Below are positions 26,131 through 34,770 of a stretch of 64,000 bases of DNA, in pieces. The position numbers and the translations under genes are program-made. Under the pieces are notes generated by a model that had not been told where the DNA came from, searched no databases, and saw nothing but the letters and a program-made list of their open reading frames with translations. Position 1 is the first letter of the stretch. Each line of letters opens with the position of its first letter. The DNA is from Streptococcus oralis (GTDB taxonomy: Bacteria; Bacillota; Bacilli; Lactobacillales; Streptococcaceae). The DNA lies in the NCBI RefSeq assembly GCF_001983955.1, contig NZ_CP019562.1, positions 744,001 through 808,000 on the forward strand. Direction: 5' to 3'.

Positions 26131-28671
26131 ATGCAAGCAGTAGAACATTTTATTACGCAATTTGTTCCTGAACACTATGATTTATTTTTAGACTTGAGTC
26201 GTGAGACCAAGACCTTTTCTGGGAAGGTGACCATCACTGGTCAAGCACAGAGTGACCGTATTTCCCTTCACCAAAAAGACTTGGAAATCGCTTCTGTAGA
26301 AGTTGCGGGTCAAGCTCGTCCATTTACAGTTGACCATGACAATGAAGCCCTTCATATCGAATTGGCTGAGGCTGGTCAAGTTGAATTGGTCATTGCTTTT
26401 TCAGGAAAAATTACAGACAACATGACAGGGATTTACCCTTCTTACTACACAGTTGATGGTATCAAGAAGGAAGTCTTGTCTACTCAGTTTGAAAGCCATT
26501 TTGCGCGTGAAGCCTTCCCATGTGTGGATGAGCCTGAAGCCAAAGCAACTTTTGACCTCGCTCTCCGTTTTGACCAAGCAGAAGGTGAAGTGGCCTTGTC
26601 AAACATGCCTGAGATTGATGTGGAAAACCGTAAGGAAACAGGCATCTGGAAGTTTGAGACAACACCTCGCATGTCTTCTTACTTATTAGCTTTTGTTGCA
26701 GGTGATTTGCAAGGGGTAACGGCTAAAACTAAAAACGGTACCCTCGTAGGTGTTTACTCAACCAAAGCCCATCCACTATCTAACCTTGATTTCTCATTAG
26801 ACATCGCTGTTCGCTCAATCGAGTTTTACGAAGATTACTATGGAGTTAAGTACCCAATTCCTCAATCACTTCACATCGCCCTGCCTGACTTCTCAGCTGG
26901 TGCTATGGAAAACTGGGGTCTTGTCACTTACCGTGAAGTTTGCTTGGTTGTAGATGAAAACTCAACCTTTGCCAGTCGTCAACAAGTTGCTCTTGTTGTG
27001 GCACATGAGTTGGCCCACCAATGGTTTGGTAACCTCGTTACTATGAAATGGTGGGATGACCTTTGGCTCAATGAAAGCTTCGCAAACATGATGGAATACG
27101 TCTGTGTGGATGCCATCGAGCCAAGTTGGAATATCTTTGAAGACTTCCAAACAGGTGGAGTACCTCACGCTCTTGAACGCGATGCGACGGATGGTGTTCA
27201 GTCTGTCCACGTCGAAGTCAAACACCCAGATGAAATTAATACACTCTTTGATGGCGCTATCGTCTATGCCAAAGGAAGCCGTCTCATGCACATGCTTCGC
27301 CGTTGGCTAGGTGATGCGGATTTTGCTAAAGGTTTGCATGCTTACTTTGAAAAACACCAATACAGCAACACCATTGGTCGTGACCTTTGGAATGCCCTTG
27401 GTCAAGCATCAGGACGTGATGTTGCAGCCTTCATGGATTCTTGGTTGGAACAGCCTGGTTATCCAGTTCTCACTGTCAAAGTTGAAAATGATGTCTTGAA
27501 GATTTCGCAAAAACAATTCTTCATCGGTGAGCACGAAGACAAGAACCGCCTCTGGGTGGTGCCACTCAACAGCAACTGGAAAGGTTTGCCAGATACACTC
27601 GAAACTGAAAGTATCGAAATCTCTGGCTACGCAGCTCTTCTTGCTGAAAATGAAGGAGCTCTTCGTCTCAATACTGAAAATACTGCCCACTATATTACAG
27701 ACTATCAAGGAGACTTGTTAGAAGCTGTTCTTGCTGAGCTAGAAACACTTGATAATACAAGCAAACTACAAATCGTTCAAGAACGTCGTTTGCTTGCTGA
27801 AGCAGGGCACATTTCTTATGCAGACTTGCTCCCAGTCCTTGATAAACTTGCTAAGGAAGAATCTTACCTTGTCGTTTCAGCTGTTTCTCAAGTGATTGCT
27901 GCCCTTGAGCGCTTTATCGATGAAGGAACAGAAACTGAGAAAGCCTTTAATACACTCGTTGCTAAATTGGCTCGTCACAACTATGACCGTCTTGGCTTTG
28001 AAGCCAAAGACGGGGAATCAGATGAAGATGAATTGGTTCGTCAGTTGGCCGTTTCTATGATGATTCGCTCTAATGATGCAGAAGCTAGTCAAGTTGCTAG
28101 CCAAATCTTTGCAGCTCACAAGGATAATCTTGCAGGACTTCCAGCAGCAATTCGTGCTCAAGTTCTCATCAATGAAATGAAACACCATGAGACCAAAGAC
28201 TTGGTCGCAACCTATCTGGACCTATATACTCATGCGACGGATGCGGTCTTCAAACGTCAGCTGTCAGCGGCTCTTGCATACAGTACAGATGCCGACAATA
28301 TCCAAACCCTGATTAGTTCATGGAAGGACAAATTTGTCGTGAAACCACAAGACTTGTCTGCTTGGTATTACCAGTTCCTAGCTCATCAAAAAACTCAGGG
28401 AACATCTTGGTCTTGGGCGCGTGAAAACTGGGATTGGATCAAGGCAGCTCTTGGTGGGGATATGAGCTTTGATAGCTTTGTTATCCTACCTGCCCACGTA
28501 TTTAAGACAGAGCAACGCTTGGCAGAGTACAAGGAATTCTTTGAACCGCAACTTTCTGACCTTGCGCTTAGCCGTAATATCGGTATGGGAATCAAGGAAA
28601 TTGCAGCGCGTGTTGATTTGATTAAGCGTGAAAAAGCAGCAGTAGAAAAGGTTTTGAAAGCAAGTAAGTAA
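26131..28671 (+). CDS. pepN: Aminopeptidase N (lysyl aminopeptidase)
   Basis: Cytoplasmic zinc M1 aminopeptidase that trims N-terminal residues from peptides taken up for nutrition. The exopeptidase motif GAMEN precedes the zinc site HELAH (residues 292-296), with the third ligand Glu315 in NESFA. The C-terminal half is the ERAP1-like helical domain. Length is 846 residues, normal for lactic-acid bacteria. Single gene with its own promoter and terminator. Confidence 0.97.
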   Translation: MQAVEHFITQFVPEHYDLFLDLSRETKTFSGKVTITGQAQSDRISLHQKDLEIASVEVAGQARPFTVDHDNEALHIELAEAGQVELVIAFSGKITDNMTGIYPSYYTVDGIKKEVLSTQFESHFAREAFPCVDEPEAKATFDLALRFDQAEGEVALSNMPEIDVENRKETGIWKFETTPRMSSYLLAFVAGDLQGVTAKTKNGTLVGVYSTKAHPLSNLDFSLDIAVRSIEFYEDYYGVKYPIPQSLHIALPDFSAGAMENWGLVTYREVCLVVDENSTFASRQQVALVVAHELAHQWFGNLVTMKWWDDLWLNESFANMMEYVCVDAIEPSWNIFEDFQTGGVPHALERDATDGVQSVHVEVKHPDEINTLFDGAIVYAKGSRLMHMLRRWLGDADFAKGLHAYFEKHQYSNTIGRDLWNALGQASGRDVAAFMDSWLEQPGYPVLTVKVENDVLKISQKQFFIGEHEDKNRLWVVPLNSNWKGLPDTLETESIEISGYAALLAENEGALRLNTENTAHYITDYQGDLLEAVLAELETLDNTSKLQIVQERRLLAEAGHISYADLLPVLDKLAKEESYLVVSAVSQVIAALERFIDEGTETEKAFNTLVAKLARHNYDRLGFEAKDGESDEDELVRQLAVSMMIRSNDAEASQVASQIFAAHKDNLAGLPAAIRAQVLINEMKHHETKDLVATYLDLYTHATDAVFKRQLSAALAYSTDADNIQTLISSWKDKFVVKPQDLSAWYYQFLAHQKTQGTSWSWARENWDWIKAALGGDMSFDSFVILPAHVFKTEQRLAEYKEFFEPQLSDLALSRNIGMGIKEIAARVDLIKREKAAVEKVLKASK

Positions 28672-28676
28672 TAGAT

Positions 28677-28710
28677 AAAAAACAGCGGATCTTGCAATCT
28701 GCTGTTTTTT
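28677..28710 (+). terminator. Terminator after pepN
   Basis: Ten-base stem AACAGCGGAT/ATCTGCTGTT (28681-28690 with 28697-28706) and a T-run. Confidence 0.9.
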
Positions 28711-28744
28711 GGAAGTCAGTATAAAGTGTCCATCCTGAAAATCG

Positions 28745-28753
28745 TGTTATAAT
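28745..28753 (+). promoter_or_regulatory. Extended -10 promoter of the XRE/SMR/SDR genes
   Basis: TGTTATAAT, 100 bases before the XRE start; the leader in between shows no clear structure. Confidence 0.55.
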
Positions 28754-28852
28754 AGCAATGTCAAAGAAATTTTACCTAGAATTGTATAGGATGTTAAAGA
28801 ATTTCGTCTAGCCAATTCGTGAAGAAAAGAATAATATAAAGAGGAAATGCAG

Positions 28853-29137
28853 ATGTTAGGAAAACAATTAAAATTATTTAGAGAACAAAATGGCTACAGT
28901 CAGAATCAAATAGCAGAATGTCTGGGGACGACTCGTCAAACTATCTCAAATTGGGAAAATGATAAAACAATTATAGATAGTCATAGTTTGATTCGCTTAG
29001 CTGATTTTTATCAGATCTCTTTAGATGAGTTATGTGGACGAAAAAAGATTCCTGTTTACAAGAATTCAAAGATCAAGTCTATGATTTTAGCTAATGCTTG
29101 TACACTTTGGACCTGCTTCGCTTCCACTCATCGCTAA
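28853..29137 (+). CDS. XRE-family regulator, probably truncated
   Basis: A 94-residue protein with an N-terminal lambda-repressor-like helix-turn-helix (residues 1-60, QIAECLGTTRQTISNWEND). It continues to LCGRKKIPVYKNSKIKSMILANAC and then ends in an unlikely tail, LWTCFASTHR. In the next frame, from 29094, the DNA reads on as HFGPASLPLIAKSIVFRLA to a stop at about 29165, which looks more like a hydrophobic C-terminus, so a small indel near 29100 is likely. ATG 28853 is preferred over 28847 because GAGGAA needs the longer spacing. It probably regulated the SMR pump behind it. Confidence 0.7.
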   Translation: MLGKQLKLFREQNGYSQNQIAECLGTTRQTISNWENDKTIIDSHSLIRLADFYQISLDELCGRKKIPVYKNSKIKSMILANACTLWTCFASTHR

Positions 29138-29190
29138 ATCAATTGTTTTCCGACTAGCTTTTCAATTCTATTGATTCTAGGAGGACAATG

Positions 29191-29514
29191 ATGTCTTACG
29201 TTTATTTAACTCTTGCTATTGTATCTGAAATAGCTGCCACAAGTCTGTTAAAACTGTCGCAAGGTTTTTCGAAAATGCTTTTTGGGATTCTTGCTTTAGT
29301 TTTGTATGGCTTGTGTTTTTTCTTTCTATCTTTGTCTTTGAAAGGCATACAACTAAATCTAGTCTATGCTATTTGGTCTGGTGTTGGTTTGGTTGGAACA
29401 ACTGTGCTATCTATTTTGCTTTTTCATGAAAAAGTAACGTTCGCAAGTCTCTTGGGAATTGCTTTAGTTATTGTGGGGCTTGTTATATTAAACCTATCAC
29501 AAAAGGTTCACTAA
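29191..29514 (+). CDS. SMR-family multidrug transporter
   Basis: A 107-residue, four-helix small multidrug resistance protein (EmrE type) that would exchange protons for cationic drugs. The essential membrane Glu13 is present in LAIVSEIAATSLLKLS, and YAIWSGVG near residue 59 is the SMR signature. Helices lie at about 2-20, 29-50, 56-78 and 84-103. ATG 29191 fits the AGGAGG at 29179-29184 better than 29188. It follows the XRE gene and precedes an SDR gene, forming a small accessory cassette. Confidence 0.9.
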   Translation: MSYVYLTLAIVSEIAATSLLKLSQGFSKMLFGILALVLYGLCFFFLSLSLKGIQLNLVYAIWSGVGLVGTTVLSILLFHEKVTFASLLGIALVIVGLVILNLSQKVH

Positions 29515-29528
29515 TGAGGTAGTATGTT

Positions 29529-30332
29529 ATGGGTGACAATTATTTTAAGAATAAAAGAGTCGTTATTATTGGTGCCAGTGGAAATTTGGGACAAGCCTAT
29601 ACACAAGCTTTTTTTCAAGCAGGTGCTCATTTATTTCTTTTAGGTCGCAATATGAATAAATTAGCCAGTTTTTCTGAGAATATTGCTTCCAAGATTCCGA
29701 TTTGCTCAGTAGATATAACGAATGAAACTTCTATTAAAGTTGCAGTGTCTGAAGTTCAAAAGTGGTCGGGTAATATAGATATTGTTATTAATGCAACGGG
29801 ATTTGATGTACGAAAATCTTTATTATCTCACTCTGAGGAGGAGATCAATCAAACTATGACGATTAACCTAATAGGGGCTATCCTTGTCAGCAAACATTTT
29901 TTACCTTTGTTAAAAAATCAAAAAGGAGCAACCATTGTGCATTCAGGAGGTTTTGCAGATGGTAGGCTGGCCTTCCCCTATTATAGTGTAGATGTGGCGA
30001 GCCGCGCCGGACTTTTTTCTTTTATCGAATCAATGAACCGAGAATTAATACAGGAGCAGAAAAAGATGCATATAACTTATTTTTGCCCCAATGCAGCAGA
30101 CACACCATCAGAAAAGCCTTATCATCCAGTTTGGAGAGAAATGGGGATCTCTATATCAAGTACAAATCAAGTAACCCAAGCTTTACTTAAAGGTATAAAA
30201 TCTCGTAAAAGAGTGATTTTGATGGGACAAGGTACAAAGATTTTTACAACATTAAACCTTCTATCCCCAGCAATAGCGGATTATCTTTTACTGAGACGAT
30301 ACGGTCGTATTTTAAAAAAATATTTTGGATAA
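29529..30332 (+). CDS. Atypical SDR-family oxidoreductase
   Basis: A 267-residue short-chain dehydrogenase fold. The cofactor loop GASGNLGQAYTQA lies at residues 16-28, followed by DITNETS, VINATGFD (the NNAG region) and HSGGFADGR with the catalytic-type Ser. The Tyr-x-x-x-Lys motif is missing its Lys: the sequence is FPYYSVDVASRAG. The residual helix ends LRRYGRILKKYF, suggesting membrane association. It lies 14 bases after the SMR gene. It may be a non-catalytic or divergent member; substrate unknown. Confidence 0.8.
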   Translation: MGDNYFKNKRVVIIGASGNLGQAYTQAFFQAGAHLFLLGRNMNKLASFSENIASKIPICSVDITNETSIKVAVSEVQKWSGNIDIVINATGFDVRKSLLSHSEEEINQTMTINLIGAILVSKHFLPLLKNQKGATIVHSGGFADGRLAFPYYSVDVASRAGLFSFIESMNRELIQEQKKMHITYFCPNAADTPSEKPYHPVWREMGISISSTNQVTQALLKGIKSRKRVILMGQGTKIFTTLNLLSPAIADYLLLRRYGRILKKYFG

Positions 30333-30431
30333 ATTTTCTATTATTTTTCTAAGAATTTTCTCATCTTTTAGTATTCTTTAAGAAAAAATAATTAAGATGT
30401 ATGTAGCCTAAAGAAAGGATGTGGTGAATTT

Positions 30432-30456
30432 ATGAAGTAGAGCTTCTTCATTTTTT
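30432..30456 (+). terminator. Weak terminator-like hairpin after the SDR gene
   Basis: Six-base stem ATGAAG/CTTCAT (30432-30437 with 30446-30451) followed by TTTTTC. Confidence 0.45.
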
Positions 30457-30493
30457 CACAGAAACTTAAAGCAGAAAGAAAGAAAAATATAGA

Positions 30494-30835
30494 ATGAATA
30501 AAGAGAAAATGATTGTTGTAGAAAAAAGCACCAAGTGGAGGCTATCAGTAGTAGCAAGTGGTTCTTTAGTGGTCGGCTTGCTTGGTGGTTATATATTCGG
30601 TTCTTTGACTCAAAAATCAACAAATCAGCAGTCGACCGTTCAAACATCGAAAACCCAGCAAGATAATCAAGATGGCAATAATATGCAAAGTCACGGTGGA
30701 CAGCCGCCGCAAGGAAATAATAATCAAGAAGGCGGTAGCAATTCTAAGAAGAAACCAGCCAATGCAGATGGAAGTACGAAGGCCAAGGATATCAATTCTA
30801 ACCAAAATAATGAAGAAAACACTACAAAATCTTAA
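30494..30835 (+). CDS. Hypothetical single-pass membrane protein
   Basis: I do not recognise a family. The 113 residues begin with a short charged segment, then one hydrophobic helix with small residues (about 17-37, LSVVASGSLVVGLLGGYIFG). A long low-complexity extracellular tail rich in Asn, Gln, Ser and Lys follows (QQSTVQTSKTQQDNQDGNN...). It probably sits in the membrane with the tail outside. It lies directly upstream of ciaR, whose promoter begins about 20 bases after its stop. Ribosome site is weak (AAAGAAAGAAAAAT). Confidence 0.55.
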   Translation: MNKEKMIVVEKSTKWRLSVVASGSLVVGLLGGYIFGSLTQKSTNQQSTVQTSKTQQDNQDGNNMQSHGGQPPQGNNNQEGGSNSKKKPANADGSTKAKDINSNQNNEENTTKS

Positions 30836-30852
30836 TCCATTTGTTAAAGCCA

Positions 30853-30861
30853 TGATATAAT
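30853..30861 (+). promoter_or_regulatory. Extended -10 promoter candidate of ciaRH
   Basis: TGATATAAT, 105 bases before the ciaR ATG; a second TATAAT at 30913-30918 lacks the TG extension. No canonical CiaR direct repeat (TTTAAG-N5-TTTAAG) was found beside either. Confidence 0.5.
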
Positions 30862-30965
30862 AATTAAAGAATTATACTAAGATCCAAAAAATGATACAAA
30901 AATTCTTTATTTTATAATAACCTTAGATGAAGCTGATTAGTATCTTATAGCAGGAGGAGAACAAG

Positions 30966-31640
30966 ATGATTAAGATTTTACTAGTAGAAGACGACTTAGG
31001 GTTGTCAAACTCAGTATTTGACTTTTTAGATGATTTTGCAGATGTCATGCAGGTTTTTGATGGAGAAGAAGGTCTCTACGAAGCTGAAAGTGGCGTCTAT
31101 GACTTGATTTTGCTTGACCTGATGTTGCCTGAAAAAAATGGCTTCCAAGTTCTGAAAGAATTGCGTGAGAAAGGAATCACGACACCAGTCCTTATCATGA
31201 CCGCTAAGGAAAGTTTGGATGACAAGGGACATGGTTTTGAGTTGGGAGCGGATGACTACCTCACCAAACCTTTCTATCTAGAAGAACTCAAAATGCGGAT
31301 CCAAGCCCTTCTCAAGCGTTCAGGTAAGTTCAACGAAAACACCTTGACCTATGGAGATATTGTCGTCAACCTTTCAACGAATGAAGTGAAGGTGGAAGAC
31401 ACGCCTGTGGAACTACTCGGAAAAGAGTTTGAGTTATTGGTTTATTTCCTTCAAAATCAAAATGTCATTCTTCCCAAGACGCAAATTTTTGACCGTCTAT
31501 GGGGGTTTGATAGCGATACGACGATTTCCGTTGTAGAAGTCTATGTCTCAAAAGTTCGTAAGAAATTGAAGGGAACAGCCTTTGCTGAAAATCTTCAAAC
31601 CTTGCGTAGTGTCGGGTATATTTTAAAAGATGTTCAATAA
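30966..31640 (+). CDS. ciaR: CiaR response regulator
   Basis: OmpR-family regulator of the CiaRH system, which controls competence, beta-lactam tolerance and small csRNAs in the mitis group. The receiver domain has acidic residues DD at 9-10, phosphorylated Asp51 in LILLDLMLP and Lys in ADDYLTKPF. The winged-helix DNA-binding domain begins near 125 and ends SVGYILKD. Length 224 residues. Start ATG after CAGGAGGAGAAC. It overlaps ciaH by 11 bases. Confidence 0.97.
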   Translation: MIKILLVEDDLGLSNSVFDFLDDFADVMQVFDGEEGLYEAESGVYDLILLDLMLPEKNGFQVLKELREKGITTPVLIMTAKESLDDKGHGFELGADDYLTKPFYLEELKMRIQALLKRSGKFNENTLTYGDIVVNLSTNEVKVEDTPVELLGKEFELLVYFLQNQNVILPKTQIFDRLWGFDSDTTISVVEVYVSKVRKKLKGTAFAENLQTLRSVGYILKDVQ

Positions 31641-32967
31641 ACTAAAAAAAACATGGTATGCAGATGATTTCAGCTATTTCATTCGAAACTTTGGAGTGTT
31701 CACCCTGATCTTCTCTGCTATGACCTTGATTATCCTCCAGGTCATGCACTCGAGTCTCTACACTTCTGTAGATGAAAAACTACAAGCCCTTAGTAGTAGT
31801 CCCCAAGCGGTTATCCAGTTAGCCCTGAATCGGGCAACTGAGGAAGTCAAGGATATTCAACCAGCAACAGCGGATGCCAGCAAGGCTGAAATCAAACCCA
31901 ATGTCAGCTCCAACACGGAAGTCTTGCTCTTTGACAAGGATTTTAACCAACTCTTACTGGGCAATCGCTTTTTAGGATTGGATAAGATTAAGCTGGACAA
32001 GAAAGAGTTGAATCACATTCGTCAAATCCAAGTTGTCAATAGCTACGGTCAGGAAGAAACCTACCGGATGATTTTGATGGAAACCAATTCTTCCTCCGTA
32101 TCAAGCAACGTCAAATATGCGGCGGTTTTAATCAATACCAGCCAGCTCGAGCAAATCAGCCAAAACCACGAGCATTTAATTGTTGTAGTCATGGCTAGTT
32201 TCTGGCTCCTGTCTTTAATTGCCAGTGTTTACTTGGCACGTGTCAGTGTCAAACCTTTGCTGGAAAGTATGCAAAAGCAGAAGTCCTTTGTTGAAAATGC
32301 CAGTCACGAACTGAGAACGCCTTTGGCCGTTTTACAAAATCGTTTAGAAAATCTCTTTCGAAAACCAGAGGCAACGATTATGGAATCCAGCGAAAGTATC
32401 GCTTCGAGTCTTGAAGAAGTTCGCAACATGCGCTTCCTCACGACCAATCTTCTCAACCTTGCACGTCGCGATGATGGAATCAAACCAGAAATAGCAGAAG
32501 TATCACCACAGTTCTTTAAGACGACCTTTGCTAACTATGAGTTGATTGCTTCTGAAAATGATCGTATTTTTGAGTATGAAAATCGGATTTATCGTCCCTT
32601 CATGACCGATCAGTTGCTCTTAAAACAGCTCATGACCATCTTATTTGACAATGCCATCAAGTATACTGAAGAAGATGGGAAAATTGAGTTTGTAGTCCAT
32701 GCTACAGATCGCCACCTCTATCTAACAGTAACGGATAATGGAATTGGAATCTCAGCTACTGATAAGAAGAAAATCTTTGATCGATTTTACCGTGTAGACA
32801 AGGCGAGAACCCGCCAGAAAGGTGGCTTTGGTCTTGGATTATCTTTGGCCAAGCAGATCGTAGATGCCTTACGAGGAACGATTAGCGTCAAAGATAACAA
32901 ACCTAGAGGAACAATTTTTGAAGTTAAAATCGCTATCCAATCTCCTTCAAAACGTAAGAATAAATAA
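31630..32967 (+). CDS. ciaH: CiaH sensor histidine kinase
   Basis: Membrane kinase that phosphorylates CiaR. The 445 residues contain two membrane helices (about 21-40 and 184-203) around an extracytoplasmic sensor region. Then come the phospho-acceptor His226 in [12 protein letters not shown] and the ATPase domain with the N box DNAIKYT, G1 VTDNGIGIS, and [12 protein letters not shown]. Point changes in this protein are known to confer cefotaxime resistance and block competence in S. pneumoniae. The start lies within the end of ciaR. Confidence 0.97.
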   Translation: MFNKLKKTWYADDFSYFIRNFGVFTLIFSAMTLIILQVMHSSLYTSVDEKLQALSSSPQAVIQLALNRATEEVKDIQPATADASKAEIKPNVSSNTEVLLFDKDFNQLLLGNRFLGLDKIKLDKKELNHIRQIQVVNSYGQEETYRMILMETNSSSVSSNVKYAAVLINTSQLEQISQNHEHLIVVVMASFWLLSLIASVYLARVSVKPLLESMQKQKSFVENASHELRTPLAVLQNRLENLFRKPEATIMESSESIASSLEEVRNMRFLTTNLLNLARRDDGIKPEIAEVSPQFFKTTFANYELIASENDRIFEYENRIYRPFMTDQLLLKQLMTILFDNAIKYTEEDGKIEFVVHATDRHLYLTVTDNGIGISATDKKKIFDRFYRVDKARTRQKGGFGLGLSLAKQIVDALRGTISVKDNKPRGTIFEVKIAIQSPSKRKNK

Positions 32968-32995
32968 AAAGACAGTTAGATAACTGTCTTTTTTG
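32967..32995 (+). terminator. Terminator after ciaH
   Basis: GACAGTT/AACTGTC stem (32971-32977 with 32982-32988), A-run before and T-run after. Confidence 0.9.
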
Positions 32996-33030
32996 ATAAC
33001 TAGAAAAGAGGCTGGTAGTAGTACCAACCT

Positions 33031-33315
33031 TTATTTTGAAAATTTTCGTTTGATTATCTTTCTTTGAAGTTGTAAAAGGGCGAAACTAAGACCCATTGCA
33101 GCAACAAATGATAAAGCTGTGTTCAATTTTAAGGCTAAAAAGATAAAACTAAAAAGTGCCATAAAAATACAGAAACAAGCGATATTTACAAAAAATAAAA
33201 TCTCTTTTAGGTTAGGGCCGACTGGGGCTTCTGGTGTGTAATCTTGGTAAAGCGGAGTTTGTTTCGATTCGGGAGCTTGTTCAAACTCATAAGCTTCTAG
33301 TTTTCTTGCGGACAT
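33031..33315 (-). CDS. DUF3270-type small membrane protein
   Basis: A 94-residue reverse-strand protein. The N-terminal third is acidic and proline-rich (YEFEQAPESKQTPLYQDY), and two hydrophobic helices follow (about 41-62 and 66-83) before a basic end, KIIKRKFSK. This fits the DUF3270 proteins I recall next to ciaH in streptococci. Function unknown. ATG preceded by GGAGAGAAT on the reverse strand. Confidence 0.7.
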   Translation of the reverse strand: MSARKLEAYEFEQAPESKQTPLYQDYTPEAPVGPNLKEILFFVNIACFCIFMALFSFIFLALKLNTALSFVAAMGLSFALLQLQRKIIKRKFSK

Positions 33316-33425
33316 GATTCTCTCCTTAACAGTACATAACTATTTTATCATTTTTTATGCAGAGAATTATTACAGGATTGTTACAAAAACACTAAAGTCT
33401 CTTATCATCCTCTAAGTCGCTCTTC

Positions 33426-33454
33426 TTGACACCCACTAGAGAAAATGATAGCAT
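33426..33454 (+). promoter_or_regulatory. Promoter of the ABC transporter unit
   Basis: -35 TTGACA (33426-33431), 17-bp spacer, -10 TAGCAT (33449-33454) with extended TGA. One of the best promoters in the window. Confidence 0.75.
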
Positions 33455-33621
33455 GGATGTTACACTTAAAAACAGATGACCTAACTTTCTATATTATAAA
33501 TATACTGAGAAAGGTAAGGATAACTTATATAAATTGATAGCAAGCTGAGGCTTTTTCCTAAGATGATTTGTTAAGTTGCTACCTGAATACTTTTGAAGAG
33601 TATTGATAGGAGTTGTTTTGA

Positions 33622-33690
33622 ATGGATGATAAGACAGAGATTCTGTCTATTGGACTGGGTGGCATTCTTGCTACCTCTGGGAAATGTTAA
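33622..33690 (+). CDS. Candidate 22-residue peptide before the ABC transporter
   Basis: A small frame coding MDDKTEILSIGLGG followed by ILATSGKC and a TAA. ATAGGAGTT stands about 10 bases before its ATG, and the permease ribosome site AGGAG begins at the base after the stop. The peptide has an acidic start, a hydrophobic Gly-rich middle and a single C-terminal Cys. It could be a leader peptide, a small secreted peptide handled by the transporter, or a chance frame. No family recognised. Confidence 0.35.
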   Translation: MDDKTEILSIGLGGILATSGKC

Positions 33691-33701
33691 AGGAGATAAG
33701 C

Positions 33702-34757
33702 ATGTATCTTGCTATCAAAGAGATATTACGAAACAAACTTCGATATAGTTTGATCTTAACGACCATTTTTCTTATCGCTTTTATGGTCTTTTTTATGACC
33801 AGTCTAGCTCTCGGTCTTGTGCGAAACAACCGGGCCGCTATTGATAATTGGCAAGCAACGGGTGTCGTTTTATCCGACTACGCAAATGATAATTTGACAG
33901 CATCCTTTATTCCTGAAAAGGACTACAAGGATAAGAGTTCTGAAGAGGCTGCTCCCCTGGGCTATATGTTCGCTGTAACCAATCTAGTCGATGGTAGTGA
34001 AAAGGTCAATGTTTCCATTTTTGCTCAAGACTGGGACGCTTTTATCTCTCCTAGTTTGACGGAAGGTCGTTATCCTGAAGGAGATGATGAGGTTGTCGTG
34101 GACCAGTCTTTTGAGAACTATGGGATGAAGCTAGGCGATGCCATTCAGCTCAATGGAAGCGATTCAAGTTACAAGATTGTAGGCCTGACTCAAGGAAATA
34201 AATTTTTCACCGAGCCTGTTGTCTTTACGAGCCTGACAACTTATTGGACCTTACAAGGAACCTTGAAAGCCAATCGTTTCATCTCTGCCTTGGTATTGAA
34301 AAATGACATAGAAGTGACTGGCGACGGACTGAAACAGATTTCCATTCCAAAAATGATTTCGAAAATTCCTGGTTACACACCTCAGGTTAATGTATTTTCA
34401 GGAATGATTCTCGCTATGATTGTTATCACAGGCCTGATTGTGGGGATTTTTGTTTATATCATTACCATCCAAAAACTAGGTCTTTATGGAATAATGCGAG
34501 CTCAAGGGATACAGATCAAAACCATTGTATGGTCTCTGTTCTGTCAAATCTTCCTCCTAGCTGGTATGGGGATTGCTTTAGCCTTGCTGGCAATCGGAGG
34601 AGTCATTTTAGTCTTACCAGCTACCTTCTTTTTCTATCCAAGTTGGATAGCCTATTCTGTCCTAAGTTTGGTAATTTCCTTGATGGCCCTTCTAGGTGGT
34701 GTCATTTCACTTCCACGCTTGCTAAAGGTGGACCCGATTACTGCGATTGCAGAGTGA
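33702..34757 (+). CDS. FtsX-type ABC transporter permease
   Basis: A 351-residue MacB/FtsX-family permease: one N-terminal membrane helix (about 18-40), a large extracellular MacB-like domain (45-225), and three C-terminal helices (about 236-260, 283-310 and 318-343), ending in LLKVDPITAIAE, the usual coupling-helix region. Such permeases act by transmitting ATPase motion to extracellular partners or exporting peptides. The ATG at 33702 follows AGGAGATAAG. It pairs with the ATPase gene 13 bases downstream. Confidence 0.88.
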   Translation: MYLAIKEILRNKLRYSLILTTIFLIAFMVFFMTSLALGLVRNNRAAIDNWQATGVVLSDYANDNLTASFIPEKDYKDKSSEEAAPLGYMFAVTNLVDGSEKVNVSIFAQDWDAFISPSLTEGRYPEGDDEVVVDQSFENYGMKLGDAIQLNGSDSSYKIVGLTQGNKFFTEPVVFTSLTTYWTLQGTLKANRFISALVLKNDIEVTGDGLKQISIPKMISKIPGYTPQVNVFSGMILAMIVITGLIVGIFVYIITIQKLGLYGIMRAQGIQIKTIVWSLFCQIFLLAGMGIALALLAIGGVILVLPATFFFYPSWIAYSVLSLVISLMALLGGVISLPRLLKVDPITAIAE

Positions 34758-34770
34758 TAAGGAGAATAGT

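Larger units (their letters stand above)
33316..33701 (+). other. 386-bp region without a conventional gene
   Basis: It holds a strong forward promoter (33426-33454), an AT-rich leader with a distant inverted repeat TAGCAA/TTGCTA (33538-33543 with 33576-33581), a small AATACT/AGTATT hairpin near 33586-33604, and a candidate 22-codon peptide frame ending 11 bases before the ABC permease. Confidence 0.6.

Noticed and set aside
30377..30396. Possible CiaR box TTTAAG-N8-ATTAAG upstream of the small membrane protein and ciaRH
   Set aside because: The CiaR site is TTTAAG-N5-TTTAAG; the spacing here is 8 and there is no properly placed -10.
33538..33581. T-box or other known riboswitch in the ABC transporter leader
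   Set aside because: Only a distant 6-bp inverted repeat; no T-box motif (AGGGTGGNACCGCG) present.
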